From assembly GCA_024704765.1 (NCBI GenBank), contig JAKMXF010000033.1, positions 558,001-622,000 of the forward strand: 64,000 bases of DNA. Reading direction: 5' to 3'. The notes under the pieces were generated by a model, which was given only the letters and a program-made list of their open reading frames with translations, was not told the DNA's origin and made no database searches. Each line of letters begins with the position of its first letter. Positions within the stretch are counted from its first letter, which is position 1. Shown in pieces: positions 11,214 through 21,698 of this stretch. The DNA is from Oopsacas minuta. Taxonomy: Eukaryota > Porifera > Hexactinellida > Lyssacinosida > Leucopsacidae. Made by a program: the position numbers and the translations under genes.

Positions 11214-11310
11214 ATGAACTGTAGTAATTGTAATCGAGAAGTACTGGATTTGGCTAATATATTTCTACTTTCAAAATGAACACTTAGTCATTGCAAATAC
11301 TCACAAATAA
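11214..11310 (+). pseudogene. Relic of a duplicated RdRP-fusion gene start
   Basis: The ATG at 11214 opens MNCSNCN, matching the MNCGSCN start of the intact gene at 13204, including the first CxxC pair. The frame stops at codon 22. A one-base shift restores FYFQNEH, which corresponds to FYYQNEH in the intact gene, so the copy is frameshifted. Similarity fades after about 95 bases. The remaining 2,500 codons are absent, and the second membrane-protein copy follows. Confidence 0.8.
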
Positions 11311-11801
11311 GCTGATGACAAATGCTGGTATACTAACAGCTAAGTGTCCTGCCGTAATTCGAGTCAGTATTGCGGATATTAGGATGGATGATCTAATAGT
11401 TAAAGTCTCACGGGCTACCACGATTACTATTCATAATCAAATTATATGGCAATTTCATTCATATATTTGAATATTAATTCGGAAAAGGTCTAATTGTTAT
11501 AGATATCCTACTTGTATGGGAGTAATGCAGCATGTGACTTTAGGTTATTGAGTCACAATTAATAGCAAGGTTCACTATATCATAATCTTAGGGTGCATTT
11601 ATATTATAAGAGAAATTCGGGCCAATGGACCATTATCTTGCTTACATTTCCCATTCACTACTCTAAGTTATCATTTAACATAAAACATACATTGAGTTAT
11701 ATATTACAGAAACATACTAAAATTATCTACATGGAATTCATGTATCCTCTCCACTTCACTTACATATCAGTTCTTTTGCAACACACCGATAATTTCAAGT
11801 A
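11311..11801. other. Intergenic, no gene seen
   Basis: AT-rich sequence between the RdRP relic and the membrane-protein pseudogene. It presumably holds the breakpoint of the tandem duplication. A 69-codon open frame at 11593 has no features of a real protein. Confidence 0.5.
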
Positions 11802-13009
11802 GAAGTTCTTCCAAACGTAGTAATTGGACTTGGAGGGAAGTGTAACAATGAACATACAAATGATTAGAATTCTAATTAGAAACGCTTCAGTTATAAATAG
11901 TCATCCAGGATGAATAGTGTTAGTCTTATCAACCACGTAACATTGGTGTATGCACTGATTTATGACGTCATTTGTTCCAAACATTGACCTAAATGCATCT
12001 AATAGTGTATCGTACTCCTCTAGCCTATCATTCCGGTAGATAGATGATGGTCTTTGTGAAGTGAGACAACCGAACTCATCATAGTACACAGCAAACAAAT
12101 TACTTTGATATATCGTAATGTATAGTATTAGCCCGATTAGTAACGCTGCCCATAAGATGAACATTGAAATAGCATACAGTATTATCCTGTATTGCAATCC
12201 TGTTACCTTTGTCGGTTTGTTTGGCTTTATCTCTTCATCTTGTAACGAATCCCATTAAATTCTAGACACGATGAGTGGAGTTAGTGTGAGTATACCGAGT
12301 GAAGAAGCGAATAATGGTATGAAGTATAGTATCAAACTAGGGAGAGATTCATCAATATTATCACTGTCTGATACGATTAACCAAATGTATATTGACATGT
12401 AAGGACGACCATCTCTTAATGCTAAAGATCCTATGACGAATAGGATAGGAATAACGATTGATATCACTAACTCCGTTACAATAATACTGACTCGTGCTTT
12501 TAGCTTAAGTCGATATGATTTTAGTAAGTAGGAGATTGAGTAGCGTGAAGTTAACCCAGAAGAAAAATCCAAAAATACTGAAATGAAACAAGGCTCCATA
12601 CAGGTTAAGTAATATCAAATCTGATTGTGTAGTGTACTGCTTCTGGTAGGTAACAGAAGGATCTGGTAAATCAAATATGAACAACAAGACAACACAGAAG
12701 GATGCGAATGAATAGAGGAATAACAGACTCGGTGATCATAATGTTTCGAAGAACTTTCCAAATCTAGATTGATCTACTGTTTGTAGTCTTACCACCGGAG
12801 ATCTGTTGGTCCAATATGAACACGATACCTCCACCTGCGAAAAGCTAACCCATATAATGACAATAACAATTATCGTCAGTACTATTGAATATTTTCTTAC
12901 ATCTAGTACTGTAATATTTCTTCCCGGGTATATATGTATCCTCTATTATTTCGAATTCTGCCTTCCCCGAGTCAGGCAAAATCATTGATTGAGATCCACT
13001 CTCGCACAT
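11802..13009 (-). pseudogene. Tandem pseudogene copy of the multi-pass membrane protein
   Basis: Collinear with 9117-10985 but broken. The frame is split into at least four pieces by frameshifts and stops. Most of the N-glycosylated ectodomain and the first helix of the seven-helix block are deleted near 12770-12840. The start (ATGTGCGAG at 13009) is still visible, as are CLTSQRPSSIYRN, the last loop and the final helix. A 212-base block (12271-12482) is identical to 9613-9824, although both flanks have diverged, which suggests recent gene conversion. It lies head-to-head with the intact RdRP fusion gene. Confidence 0.88.
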
Positions 13010-13203
13010 TTCTTGAGCTTGTATCGATTTAATTGTAATAGGTAAATTACTTTCTATCTTAACTTCATTTCTATGAGAGTAACTTAGTACATATATATCA
13101 ATTCGTTTAAACGTAATGTTGAGGGTTGGCGCCAACTGGCCAGATATACTACGGATAGCATTATATATATATTCCTAATAAATTAGCTCTAGCTCTGTAT
13201 CAA
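13010..13203. promoter_or_regulatory. Upstream region of the RdRP fusion gene
   Basis: 194-base spacer homologous to 10986-11213 (shared TTCGTTTAaACGTAATGTTGAG, CAGATATACTA and AAATTAGCTCTAG blocks). An ATATATATAT run lies about 40 bases before the ATG and could act as a TATA-like element. Promoter function is inferred from position. Confidence 0.45.
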
Positions 13204-16200
13204 ATGAACTGTGGTAGTTGTAATTCACAATTACTGAATATTGACTCTCTATGTTTCTACTATCAAAATGAACATTCAGTCAGTCTCATTGTCAAACATG
13301 AACAGTATGTAATTCAAGTGAAGAATTTTCTTGAAGTAGGTGAGTCTAGAAGAAAAAGTATTGCATGTCCGAACTGTCGTAACGTTGTTGGGAAAAAAGT
13401 TCCCGCAGGCCCGAATAATACAATGTTTTTGGCATTTGGAAATGAGAAAGTGATTGTTTTCAATAGACAACTTGATAAGAAAAAACAACCATGGAGTCTT
13501 GTTTACAAACTTCCACCTTATAACGTCATTAAAATTCGTACGGATGCTACATTTTTCGGATCGCCCAAACTTCCAAAAAATGTAACTAGTCCAATACGAA
13601 CTCCTGTAGCATCAAATATACAGAGAATAAACTTTGCTAGTAACATCCAAGACTTTCTTTATACTGACTTACTCGCTTCAGATGTTATTCCTAGGAATTA
13701 TCAAATAGAGGCATACGTAGAGGCTCTACAACAAGATTTATTAATAGTTATACCCACTGGCTCAGGTAAGACATTAATAGCTACTATCGTAGCCGCAAGG
13801 ATGAAGTTATTAAATCCAGATTTAATGATACTATTCTTAGCTGAACGAGTTCCACTGGTTTTCCAACAGGGAGATTCTATTAGTTTTGATACGCACTTGG
13901 CTGTGTGTTGTCTTAGTAGTGAAAATAAAACTGCAAAGATACTTCGTGAATTGCAAGCAGGTGAATACGACATATTGGTAGCAACTGCTGGAGCTTATGT
14001 TAACTTGGAGAAAGAATTAGGAATAGATAGGTTTTCATGTGTTATATTTGATGAGTGTCATCACGCTACAAAGGCTCATAATTACGTGAGAGTTTTAGAT
14101 AAGATAAGAGAACGTCCCGGCTACAGACCTCGTGTAATTGGACTAACTGCCTCTCCTCCATCAGTTAAAGGGGACTATAGAGGTACTCAGAACATTTTGG
14201 ATGAAATCAGAAGAATATTTTTCAATGCCTCAATATACTACAACAAAGATCTAGAAATCAGTGCTTATGTCGATACATCCATCGAGTACAGAATAGTACC
14301 AGTAACTACAGACAAATATTTCTCAGAATACACACGAATACTTTGTGAAGAACTGAAAAAGATGGCAACATTAATTAATAAATTGATAGGCTACAATGCA
14401 ATTAGAATTGAAGATTGGGGTAATTCGAAAGGTAGACTCCAGTTAATTAACATGTTAAGTCATTTGGGTAACAGCTGTCAAGACAGGATTAACAATATGT
14501 TTAAGTCCATGAGATTAATATGTACAGCTTTGGATGTAACAGAAATATTAGGAGTTACCTATGCGAATACTATCTTAAAAAACTTAGACATATACAAAAC
14601 ACTTGGAAATTCTCAATATTTATCTCCTCGACTGTTATCTTTGCTAGAACTGCTGCATGATTTACCTAGCGAATCAAAAATAATAGTATTTGCACGAACA
14701 AGACAGATAGCTCAGATATTGTGTACAATGCTCAAGGATTATGAACTGATTAATACTAAGTTTTCTCCACTAAAGATAGTTGGTCAATACGGGTCATTGG
14801 GGATGGGTTGGGATTCTGAGCAAAAGGAGATTTTAGAGAAATTCCGTCACGGTAATTGCAATTTATTAGTCAGTACTTCTGTCTTAGAAGAAGGACTAGA
14901 TGTTCCTGAATGCAAATATGTAATTAGGTTCGATGGAATTACGTCACTGACTTCTTTCAAACAGAGCAAAGGTAGAGCCAGGAAACATGAAGGCAGATTC
15001 ATAATGATTCTTTCTGATGAAGAAATTGCAATGTTTAATGACATATTAGCTAGCGAAGCTATCGTACGTAGTGTCCTAGAAGGACAATATTCCATTAACC
15101 CCATCCCTACTTCTAAGACTTTAAAGATATTGCAGGACATACAACAATTAAATCCACCTAAAAACACCCCTAATAACATTGATAATCTACTGGACTCAAC
15201 AGAGTGTGTAGTAGAGTTCTATATAACTGGTAGCCAAAGGATAACAGATTTACAGGAATTTATCTGTGATTTTCTTAAGGAAAGATATTTTCTAACAGTC
15301 AAACATATTGATAAAGCGACAAACAACGCTGAATGGAAGTCAAAAGGCATTTTTCCATCATCAAATACAATGCTTACCCTGGGACTACAATCTCAACACA
15401 ATATATTTCAAATTTACAAGAAACTGATAATAGATTGGGACTTTACATTGAATTCTACACATACACGTGTGTGGAGTAGAATACTAATTCCACCAAAGAA
15501 GGAACCTCTTAGGATACCAACATGGCGTGTTAAGTCAATCCGATGGGGAAATTTTATTAATGCATTTGCATTCCAATCAGCCATGGAATATCTTCCAGAA
15601 AATGCAACCTTAATTTTCCAATTCGATGAATCTTCAAATTTTAAAGGAGAATCTGAAAAATGTATACTTATTGAGATTTTCCCTGATTATGTCATAAAGA
15701 TTTATCTATACATAATGCATAGATTTATATTAGCTCATTGGTCCGGTGAATATGTAACCCTGTATCTGCCTTTGAACAGTAGTCCAATAGTTCTAAGTGG
15801 TGATGGTGAAGGATTGCAAAGATACACTTCAAAAGATTGCGACTATTTATCTTGGTTTGGACTATGTCCTGTAGTTGGAATTACGTTATCGTATTCTAAA
15901 GCTAGTTGGAGTCAATTGATGTCATTCTTGCATTCATCTAACCATTTCCATGTTCTTGTGTTTGATTCACGCATTTCAGTTGTATCAACATCGACTATAG
16001 ATCTAATTCCTTCTCATTTTAAATGCCAGTCTAAAGAGATACAAGATTGCACGTGGGCTTTGTCTGTACTGAAATGCAACCGTGATGTTTGTGTACCTGA
16101 TGATTCAATTACTTATCTGTATCAACGAATAGGAAATTCATTTGTATACTCCACCATAGCATTATGGCGTATTATTGTCACTATTTCCAACCCCAAAACA

Positions 16201-19200
16201 CCCTACTTTGTAGAATTAATTGTAGAGATTCAAAAACAACTCCAGTATGTTAAAGATAAGAATATTTCACTGCCCCTAATCCCCCCCAATTTTAAAGAAT
16301 TAGAATGCGCTATGTTGACTCCATCTCGTGTAATTTGTCTACAACCTATCCTCACTCAGTCAAATAGATTATTCAGGCAATATCCAAATGAACGATTCTT
16401 AAATCTAGCTTTTCGAGAAGAACAAGGTCAGCCTCTGCAAGGTAAAGCTATAATAGCATTTGTTAAGAGTACAATACAGCATGGTATTAATATAGAGGGA
16501 AATATGTTTTATTTTCTGCTATGTAGTGGAAGTCAGATGAGGTCTAAACATGCAATATTCATACAAATACAAAATTCTATGTCAGCTCAGGAAAAAATTA
16601 ACCAAATTCGTCTTGAATTACTCGGTAACTCAAAGATTTCTATAGAATCTAAGTATTTATCTAGGCTAGGGCTCTTTTGTACATCTGATCATCCAATTTG
16701 TACAATCAACGAATACCAAACATGTTCCTTGCCCGATCTGCTTGCGAGAAATGGATTAATGTTAACAGACGGTGCTGGTAAAATTTCGAGATTATTAGCT
16801 GATCAAGTCATAGATAGATTAAATGAAGAGAATAATACATTTCATAATATAGGAAAGCCTTCTGCATTTCAAATCAGACTGGCTGGACTGAAAGGAGTAC
16901 TAACTATTGTTGATGAAAATACTGATGTTGATTTTCAACGTGTTGGTCCTTTTTGTAGAATTATCTACAGGGAATCCATGAAAAAGATAAATTGGACACA
17001 TTCTACCCTCTGTATTGTAAGGTATGCGAAATATAGCGAATGCTTTCTGAACATGCAAGCTATTAATCTCATAACTTCACTACAACATCCTATTTGGGAT
17101 CCTAATGTTCGGATTAAGTCTATATTTGAAGATTATCTTAGAGAAATTGGCTTAATGTTCACTGACGAGAAAATAGCAGATGAAGAATTAATTAATAATC
17201 TTGCAAATTACTATGAACGAACTATTGAATATTTTGATATTTTGACTGAGCCTTATTATGTATCTTTACTCCGCTGTATCTACGGTTACAAGGTTAAAAC
17301 TTTGATTGAAAAGTTTCGCATTCCAGTTAAGCATGGCTGTTTGCTAATGGGAATTCCGGATCCAATTGGTGTGTTACGTGATGGAGAGGTATATGTCAGT
17401 TTTCAAAACAAATCTCAGATATGTACACTGAATGGACGAATTCTAGTTTATAAAAACCCGTGCTTGCATCCTGGTGACCTATTGACCCCCACAGCTGTTG
17501 ATGTACCTAGCTTAGGCCATCTAATAAATGTGATTGTGTTTCCTATTTGTGGTAAGACATCTCTCCCAGCCTGTTCGGGAGGCTCAGATCTGGACGGTGA
17601 TGAATTCTCTATTATATGGGATCGTGCCCTCATCCCTCCACAATCTGCTATCGTAAAACCATTAAACTATGCTGATGTATTGAAAAATGCAACTGATTTA
17701 CAGAATATGATTGACGAAGAGTATTTAGACCAGACTGGTTTGGAGTTACTCAGAGATACTACAGATTGTTGTGATGATCCGTTTGCACCGAATTATACTG
17801 GTGACGAGGTTCAACAATTACCTTATAATCCTATAACTACAGAATGCTCTACCCTAATTCATAACGATCCTGCTATTCAAAAGAGACTATCAGAAGCTTA
17901 TTATAGAATTATCAGTAATGACTCACTCGGTATAATCTGTCATTACCATATGTCTATCTCTGATCAAAAACCTACTGGAGCATGTGACCCATTATCTATT
18001 GAGTTAGCCAAAGCAGCATCAATTGCAGTAGATTCTCCTAAAACAGGTATCTTACCAAGAATACCGAAAGAAGCTGTAAAACTAATTAGAGAGAAGGGAT
18101 ATCCTGATTTTATGGATAAAGTTCAATCGCCTTCCTACCCATCTTCTAAATTAATGGGAGAATTATATCGAATGGCTAAATCAACTTGTTACCAAACATC
18201 TCAATGGACGAACATTACTAAGTTTCATAAGAAGTATGATTTAACAGGAAGAATCCCTGGAAACCGCTATTTTGGGTATCTTATGGTTAGAGACTTCAAG
18301 AAGTACATGAGAGATGCTAAATTGATGTACCATGAGTATTCTAATGCACTACAGAGGATAATGATGTCATTTGGTGTCGAAACGGAGGCTGAAGCAATCA
18401 TGGGATTAATAATTAATTGTCATCCCCTTCTATCAGCTGATAAAGGGAAGATAACTACGTCACTACGTACAGCTGTTGAATACCTACTTGATGAATTCCG
18501 TGAGAAATTCTACCGGGATACTCCTCAATGCGATCTCCATGCTAAAGCATCAGCATGGTATATGGCTGCATACCAGCAGAAAGGAGAAGTGTTTCTATCG
18601 TTCCCGTGGATAATCGTTTCTTTACTTTGCGAAATTGTACCGAAACGACGAATTGGTAATATTTCCTTTTTGTATAGTAATGTAGGGCAATCAGCGAAGG
18701 AATATATTTGCAAAAATAGCGATTATGTTAAATCTATTGTGAGATCGAAATTGTGTGTATTGTCAGTAATAGAATCTTGTATCAATAATTACATGCGAAA
18801 GCTGTATCCATCTTTTCCTAATACGAAATTTTTCGAAATAACTGCATTCGGATCTGTCTCAGTGTATGTATGTGTGCCGCAGTCTGATTTGGATTTGTCT
18901 ATTTCTCTTACCGAAGATTCTTATAGAATAATATCCCAAACTGCTGGATTTATGAATTTGTCATTTAATGAAAAACGTAAACATATATTGCATACATTTA
19001 TTTACCCTTCTGTCAGTGAGATTGCAAACAAACATCATTGTAAACTCAACGCTGAAATACCTTTTATTTCTATAACAATTGATCCTGCAGAAGAAGGCGG
19101 TTCGGAAATAGAAATTGACCTAGTAATACAAAGTGATGGCGTCCTAAAATCAGAATATCTACGAAAGCTCTATATTGAAACACATGGGAAATTCTTTGGT

Positions 19201-21054
19201 TGGTTATGGATTATAGTGCATTGGGCGAGACATGTAGGAATCCTAAAATTTTATAGTACACAAGAAAACACAGGGATTATCAAAACTGCAGAATTCGAAG
19301 CACTAGCACTCTTTATTTATAATAAAATGTCAAACAAACGAAAAGATCAAAGCCCCCTTACTGATGCTTCGTTAGACAACATTATGGACTCTATAATGAG
19401 TATTGATATTGATAGCATACTGGGTAAAATGTTAGAGGAATTTTTCTGTTTAGGAGCTGAAATCACGAAGAATAGTAATGATATAGTTTATACATGGCCT
19501 GTTGAAGGTCTACCGACACATACTATCGAGAAGGAAGCTCTGAAGGAGATAAATATTCTACTATTCCAAGCTTGGCACTGTTTAATATTCACACAAAATA
19601 TCTCAAAATTATTTGACACAAATCTATGTAACAGTGAAACTTTAAGGAAAAGATTTTCAACCTACATCAGTGAACAGATCCGCCAGTCTACAGAATTTTA
19701 TAGGGCATTATTAGAGAAACAAACAGGTGCATCTATCTCTTTTCAACAAGTAGGGCGTAATGTCTTACTTATAGCTAGAGGATCCGCTAAATCAATTCAC
19801 GACCTGAACATAGAACTAAACTTAATTGAGAAAAACACATTGACAACAAGCTTCAGGACACATGCTTGTTATTATATGTTACAAGGATGTATGGCCCTAG
19901 TCATGTGTAATCAGACACATTCCACTAGAGTGGAATTAAAACCTTACAATTACATGTACAAATTACATCATAATTATAATGAGAGATCAAATGTAGTTAT
20001 AGCAGATAAGCCACATATTGTTAATCCCAATTGGCAGCAAAATTGTATTAACAGATTAAAAAATCTAATGTGGAATCAGTTAACACATTTTCCCGAGGAA
20101 GACACTGAATTGCTAGAAACTCTGCAGTTAAAAACTAGGTTTGGTTATTTCTACATTTTAGATGGAGCAAAAGCTTTCGAGTTAGTGGGTGGATCTCTTT
20201 ATTTGGATGAATTAGAAAAATGTTTATTGAATGATAAGAAATTCCCTAAACACTTATTGAGTAATTACGGTGGAGATTCTAATCCAAACAAATCACAACC
20301 AAATGCCTCAAAAAAGCCTCCTAATTTCGGTAAACAAAAAAAGCAGAGACCTAAATCCATTAGTAGTGCATTTTGTCCTGGAATATATTCAGGAGGTCGT
20401 AGTGATATGTGCTGTGTAGAGAATGCACAATTAGTATATAAGAAAGCTCTCAAGGATTGTGGATATAAATTCAGTCATTCTAACGCTCCTTGGGTATGGA
20501 GAATTGATGTCAAAGGAACTTCTAAAAGAGATTTACATATTGATTTCAATGAGAAATTTGAAATAGTCCAGATAGGCGAGCGTCCATTTATTTGGATGTT
20601 AGCTACGATTATTGGGGATAGAGCAACTGAGGCTATGCCTCAGAAAATACATGATATCAGAGTACGCGTTGAAAGTTATGTGATATTGAAGAGGGACTCG
20701 GAATTATTCACTCATATTCTTCCTAACAGAGTAATGACCCCACTCTTGTCATTAGGAACAGATGGTTCACCTATCATTAATAAGAACCTTAAAAAGCGTC
20801 TTAAATTAATTATCCACCACACATCTGTCCAATTCTACTCACTAGGTGATACTATTGCTAAGATCTGTACAGGAATAGAGTACAGTGGTGATAATATACA
20901 GAGATGTAGAAGGTTCTGTGAGCTGTCCCTGTATCATAATGGAACAAAGCTCCGAGAGGTAATTGCATCAGGATGTGATATTAATGAAGTACACTCTATT
21001 GCTGCTGAAGCAATACGTAATTCTCTCAATGTTTCTCGTGCTCTTTATTCATAA
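13204..21054 (+). CDS. Helicase / RNA-dependent RNA polymerase / nucleotidyltransferase fusion protein
   Basis: One 2616-residue intronless frame. In order: (1) an N-terminal CxxC...CPNC module (residues 3-58) that looks like the zinc domain of RIG-I-type receptors; (2) a Dicer/RIG-I-type helicase with PTGSGKT (184-190), DECHH (283-287), TSVLEEGLDVP (558-568) and QSKGRAR (587-593); (3) a cellular two-barrel RdRP (about 1100-1640) with TDGAGKIS (1188-1195), PSAFQIRL and the catalytic DLDGD (1462-1466); (4) a Cid1/TUTase-like nucleotidyltransferase with GS (1883-1884), catalytic D1895 and D1897, a third Asp near 1972, and a PAP-associated helical region (about 2000-2060); (5) a C-terminal region of about 550 residues with a KH-like stretch and no assigned function. 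No RNase III or PAZ is present. It would make dsRNA and tail RNA in small-RNA silencing or antiviral defence (inference). The start is supported by the conserved relic at 11214. Confidence 0.93.
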   Translation: MNCGSCNSQLLNIDSLCFYYQNEHSVSLIVKHEQYVIQVKNFLEVGESRRKSIACPNCRNVVGKKVPAGPNNTMFLAFGNEKVIVFNRQLDKKKQPWSLVYKLPPYNVIKIRTDATFFGSPKLPKNVTSPIRTPVASNIQRINFASNIQDFLYTDLLASDVIPRNYQIEAYVEALQQDLLIVIPTGSGKTLIATIVAARMKLLNPDLMILFLAERVPLVFQQGDSISFDTHLAVCCLSSENKTAKILRELQAGEYDILVATAGAYVNLEKELGIDRFSCVIFDECHHATKAHNYVRVLDKIRERPGYRPRVIGLTASPPSVKGDYRGTQNILDEIRRIFFNASIYYNKDLEISAYVDTSIEYRIVPVTTDKYFSEYTRILCEELKKMATLINKLIGYNAIRIEDWGNSKGRLQLINMLSHLGNSCQDRINNMFKSMRLICTALDVTEILGVTYANTILKNLDIYKTLGNSQYLSPRLLSLLELLHDLPSESKIIVFARTRQIAQILCTMLKDYELINTKFSPLKIVGQYGSLGMGWDSEQKEILEKFRHGNCNLLVSTSVLEEGLDVPECKYVIRFDGITSLTSFKQSKGRARKHEGRFIMILSDEEIAMFNDILASEAIVRSVLEGQYSINPIPTSKTLKILQDIQQLNPPKNTPNNIDNLLDSTECVVEFYITGSQRITDLQEFICDFLKERYFLTVKHIDKATNNAEWKSKGIFPSSNTMLTLGLQSQHNIFQIYKKLIIDWDFTLNSTHTRVWSRILIPPKKEPLRIPTWRVKSIRWGNFINAFAFQSAMEYLPENATLIFQFDESSNFKGESEKCILIEIFPDYVIKIYLYIMHRFILAHWSGEYVTLYLPLNSSPIVLSGDGEGLQRYTSKDCDYLSWFGLCPVVGITLSYSKASWSQLMSFLHSSNHFHVLVFDSRISVVSTSTIDLIPSHFKCQSKEIQDCTWALSVLKCNRDVCVPDDSITYLYQRIGNSFVYSTIALWRIIVTISNPKTPYFVELIVEIQKQLQYVKDKNISLPLIPPNFKELECAMLTPSRVICLQPILTQSNRLFRQYPNERFLNLAFREEQGQPLQGKAIIAFVKSTIQHGINIEGNMFYFLLCSGSQMRSKHAIFIQIQNSMSAQEKINQIRLELLGNSKISIESKYLSRLGLFCTSDHPICTINEYQTCSLPDLLARNGLMLTDGAGKISRLLADQVIDRLNEENNTFHNIGKPSAFQIRLAGLKGVLTIVDENTDVDFQRVGPFCRIIYRESMKKINWTHSTLCIVRYAKYSECFLNMQAINLITSLQHPIWDPNVRIKSIFEDYLREIGLMFTDEKIADEELINNLANYYERTIEYFDILTEPYYVSLLRCIYGYKVKTLIEKFRIPVKHGCLLMGIPDPIGVLRDGEVYVSFQNKSQICTLNGRILVYKNPCLHPGDLLTPTAVDVPSLGHLINVIVFPICGKTSLPACSGGSDLDGDEFSIIWDRALIPPQSAIVKPLNYADVLKNATDLQNMIDEEYLDQTGLELLRDTTDCCDDPFAPNYTGDEVQQLPYNPITTECSTLIHNDPAIQKRLSEAYYRIISNDSLGIICHYHMSISDQKPTGACDPLSIELAKAASIAVDSPKTGILPRIPKEAVKLIREKGYPDFMDKVQSPSYPSSKLMGELYRMAKSTCYQTSQWTNITKFHKKYDLTGRIPGNRYFGYLMVRDFKKYMRDAKLMYHEYSNALQRIMMSFGVETEAEAIMGLIINCHPLLSADKGKITTSLRTAVEYLLDEFREKFYRDTPQCDLHAKASAWYMAAYQQKGEVFLSFPWIIVSLLCEIVPKRRIGNISFLYSNVGQSAKEYICKNSDYVKSIVRSKLCVLSVIESCINNYMRKLYPSFPNTKFFEITAFGSVSVYVCVPQSDLDLSISLTEDSYRIISQTAGFMNLSFNEKRKHILHTFIYPSVSEIANKHHCKLNAEIPFISITIDPAEEGGSEIEIDLVIQSDGVLKSEYLRKLYIETHGKFFGWLWIIVHWARHVGILKFYSTQENTGIIKTAEFEALALFIYNKMSNKRKDQSPLTDASLDNIMDSIMSIDIDSILGKMLEEFFCLGAEITKNSNDIVYTWPVEGLPTHTIEKEALKEINILLFQAWHCLIFTQNISKLFDTNLCNSETLRKRFSTYISEQIRQSTEFYRALLEKQTGASISFQQVGRNVLLIARGSAKSIHDLNIELNLIEKNTLTTSFRTHACYYMLQGCMALVMCNQTHSTRVELKPYNYMYKLHHNYNERSNVVIADKPHIVNPNWQQNCINRLKNLMWNQLTHFPEEDTELLETLQLKTRFGYFYILDGAKAFELVGGSLYLDELEKCLLNDKKFPKHLLSNYGGDSNPNKSQPNASKKPPNFGKQKKQRPKSISSAFCPGIYSGGRSDMCCVENAQLVYKKALKDCGYKFSHSNAPWVWRIDVKGTSKRDLHIDFNEKFEIVQIGERPFIWMLATIIGDRATEAMPQKIHDIRVRVESYVILKRDSELFTHILPNRVMTPLLSLGTDGSPIINKNLKKRLKLIIHHTSVQFYSLGDTIAKICTGIEYSGDNIQRCRRFCELSLYHNGTKLREVIASGCDINEVHSIAAEAIRNSLNVSRALYS

Positions 21055-21698
21055 TATGTAGCTTACCTATTTATTGAATTTTTATATTATCTTTTTACAT
21101 GTGACAGAATTCTTATGGCCATATATTTTCTATATAATTATTTATGTATTTTACTATAATATCCCTGGACGGTTGACAGGTGTGTTAGTGATATTATTTC
21201 GATTCACTAAATGTTAGTATTCCCACCACAACTACAGTGTAACCTCTACAAGTGGGGTCTCTATAAACGGGGAACCTCGGCAATTTTGGTACATATTTTG
21301 TTCATTTCCTAGAAACGAACCTCGATATGTGGGGAATGGGGGATACTTTAATAGCAGCGATACCTTACACCATTAAAATCAACCTCTATAAGTGGGGAAT
21401 TTTCCAATAAAGTTCATTGAAATTTCTATTTTTGTGAAAAATATTCATTTAAGCAAGCATCCCTATGATAATTTGAAATAGTTTGATTTCTAGGAATAAT
21501 TTTTCTCCAAATTATTCCTATCTTGGATGTCTAAACATCAAAAATCATTGAAGGCGCTGTCATTGGAAGAAGTAGCTATACAAAATACGATATAGGCCAT
21601 GCGTGTTTAGAATGCTATGGTCACGGCTTTATGGGTAGGCATATATTGATTAATAGTAATATCAACGTATTTCACTGGTTTAAAGTTTCTACGATAAA
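21055..21698. other. Intergenic with a short inverted-repeat element
   Basis: AT-rich spacer between the RdRP fusion and the SLC27 gene. A repeat at about 21236-21412 is listed separately. The rest shows no coding potential. Confidence 0.5.
21236..21412. repeat. MITE-like repeat, CAGTGTAACCTC family
   Basis: Begins TACAGTGTAACCTCTACAAG and repeats the motif AACCTCNATAnGTGGGG several times internally. Related ends occur near 35387 and at 55730-55816. The CAGT(G/A) end next to TA suggests a non-autonomous Tc1/pogo-type element. The boundaries are approximate. Confidence 0.5.

Noticed and set aside
13204-21054. Calling the fusion a Dicer
   Set aside because: The helicase is Dicer-like, but there is no PAZ and no RNase III signature anywhere in the 2616 residues. 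The catalytic centre is DLDGD, typical of cellular RdRP.
13204-21054. An integrated RNA-virus polymerase
   Set aside because: Viral RdRPs use a palm with a GDD-type motif. This one has the two-barrel DxDGD core of eukaryotic RDR/QDE-1 enzymes and is fused to host-type domains.
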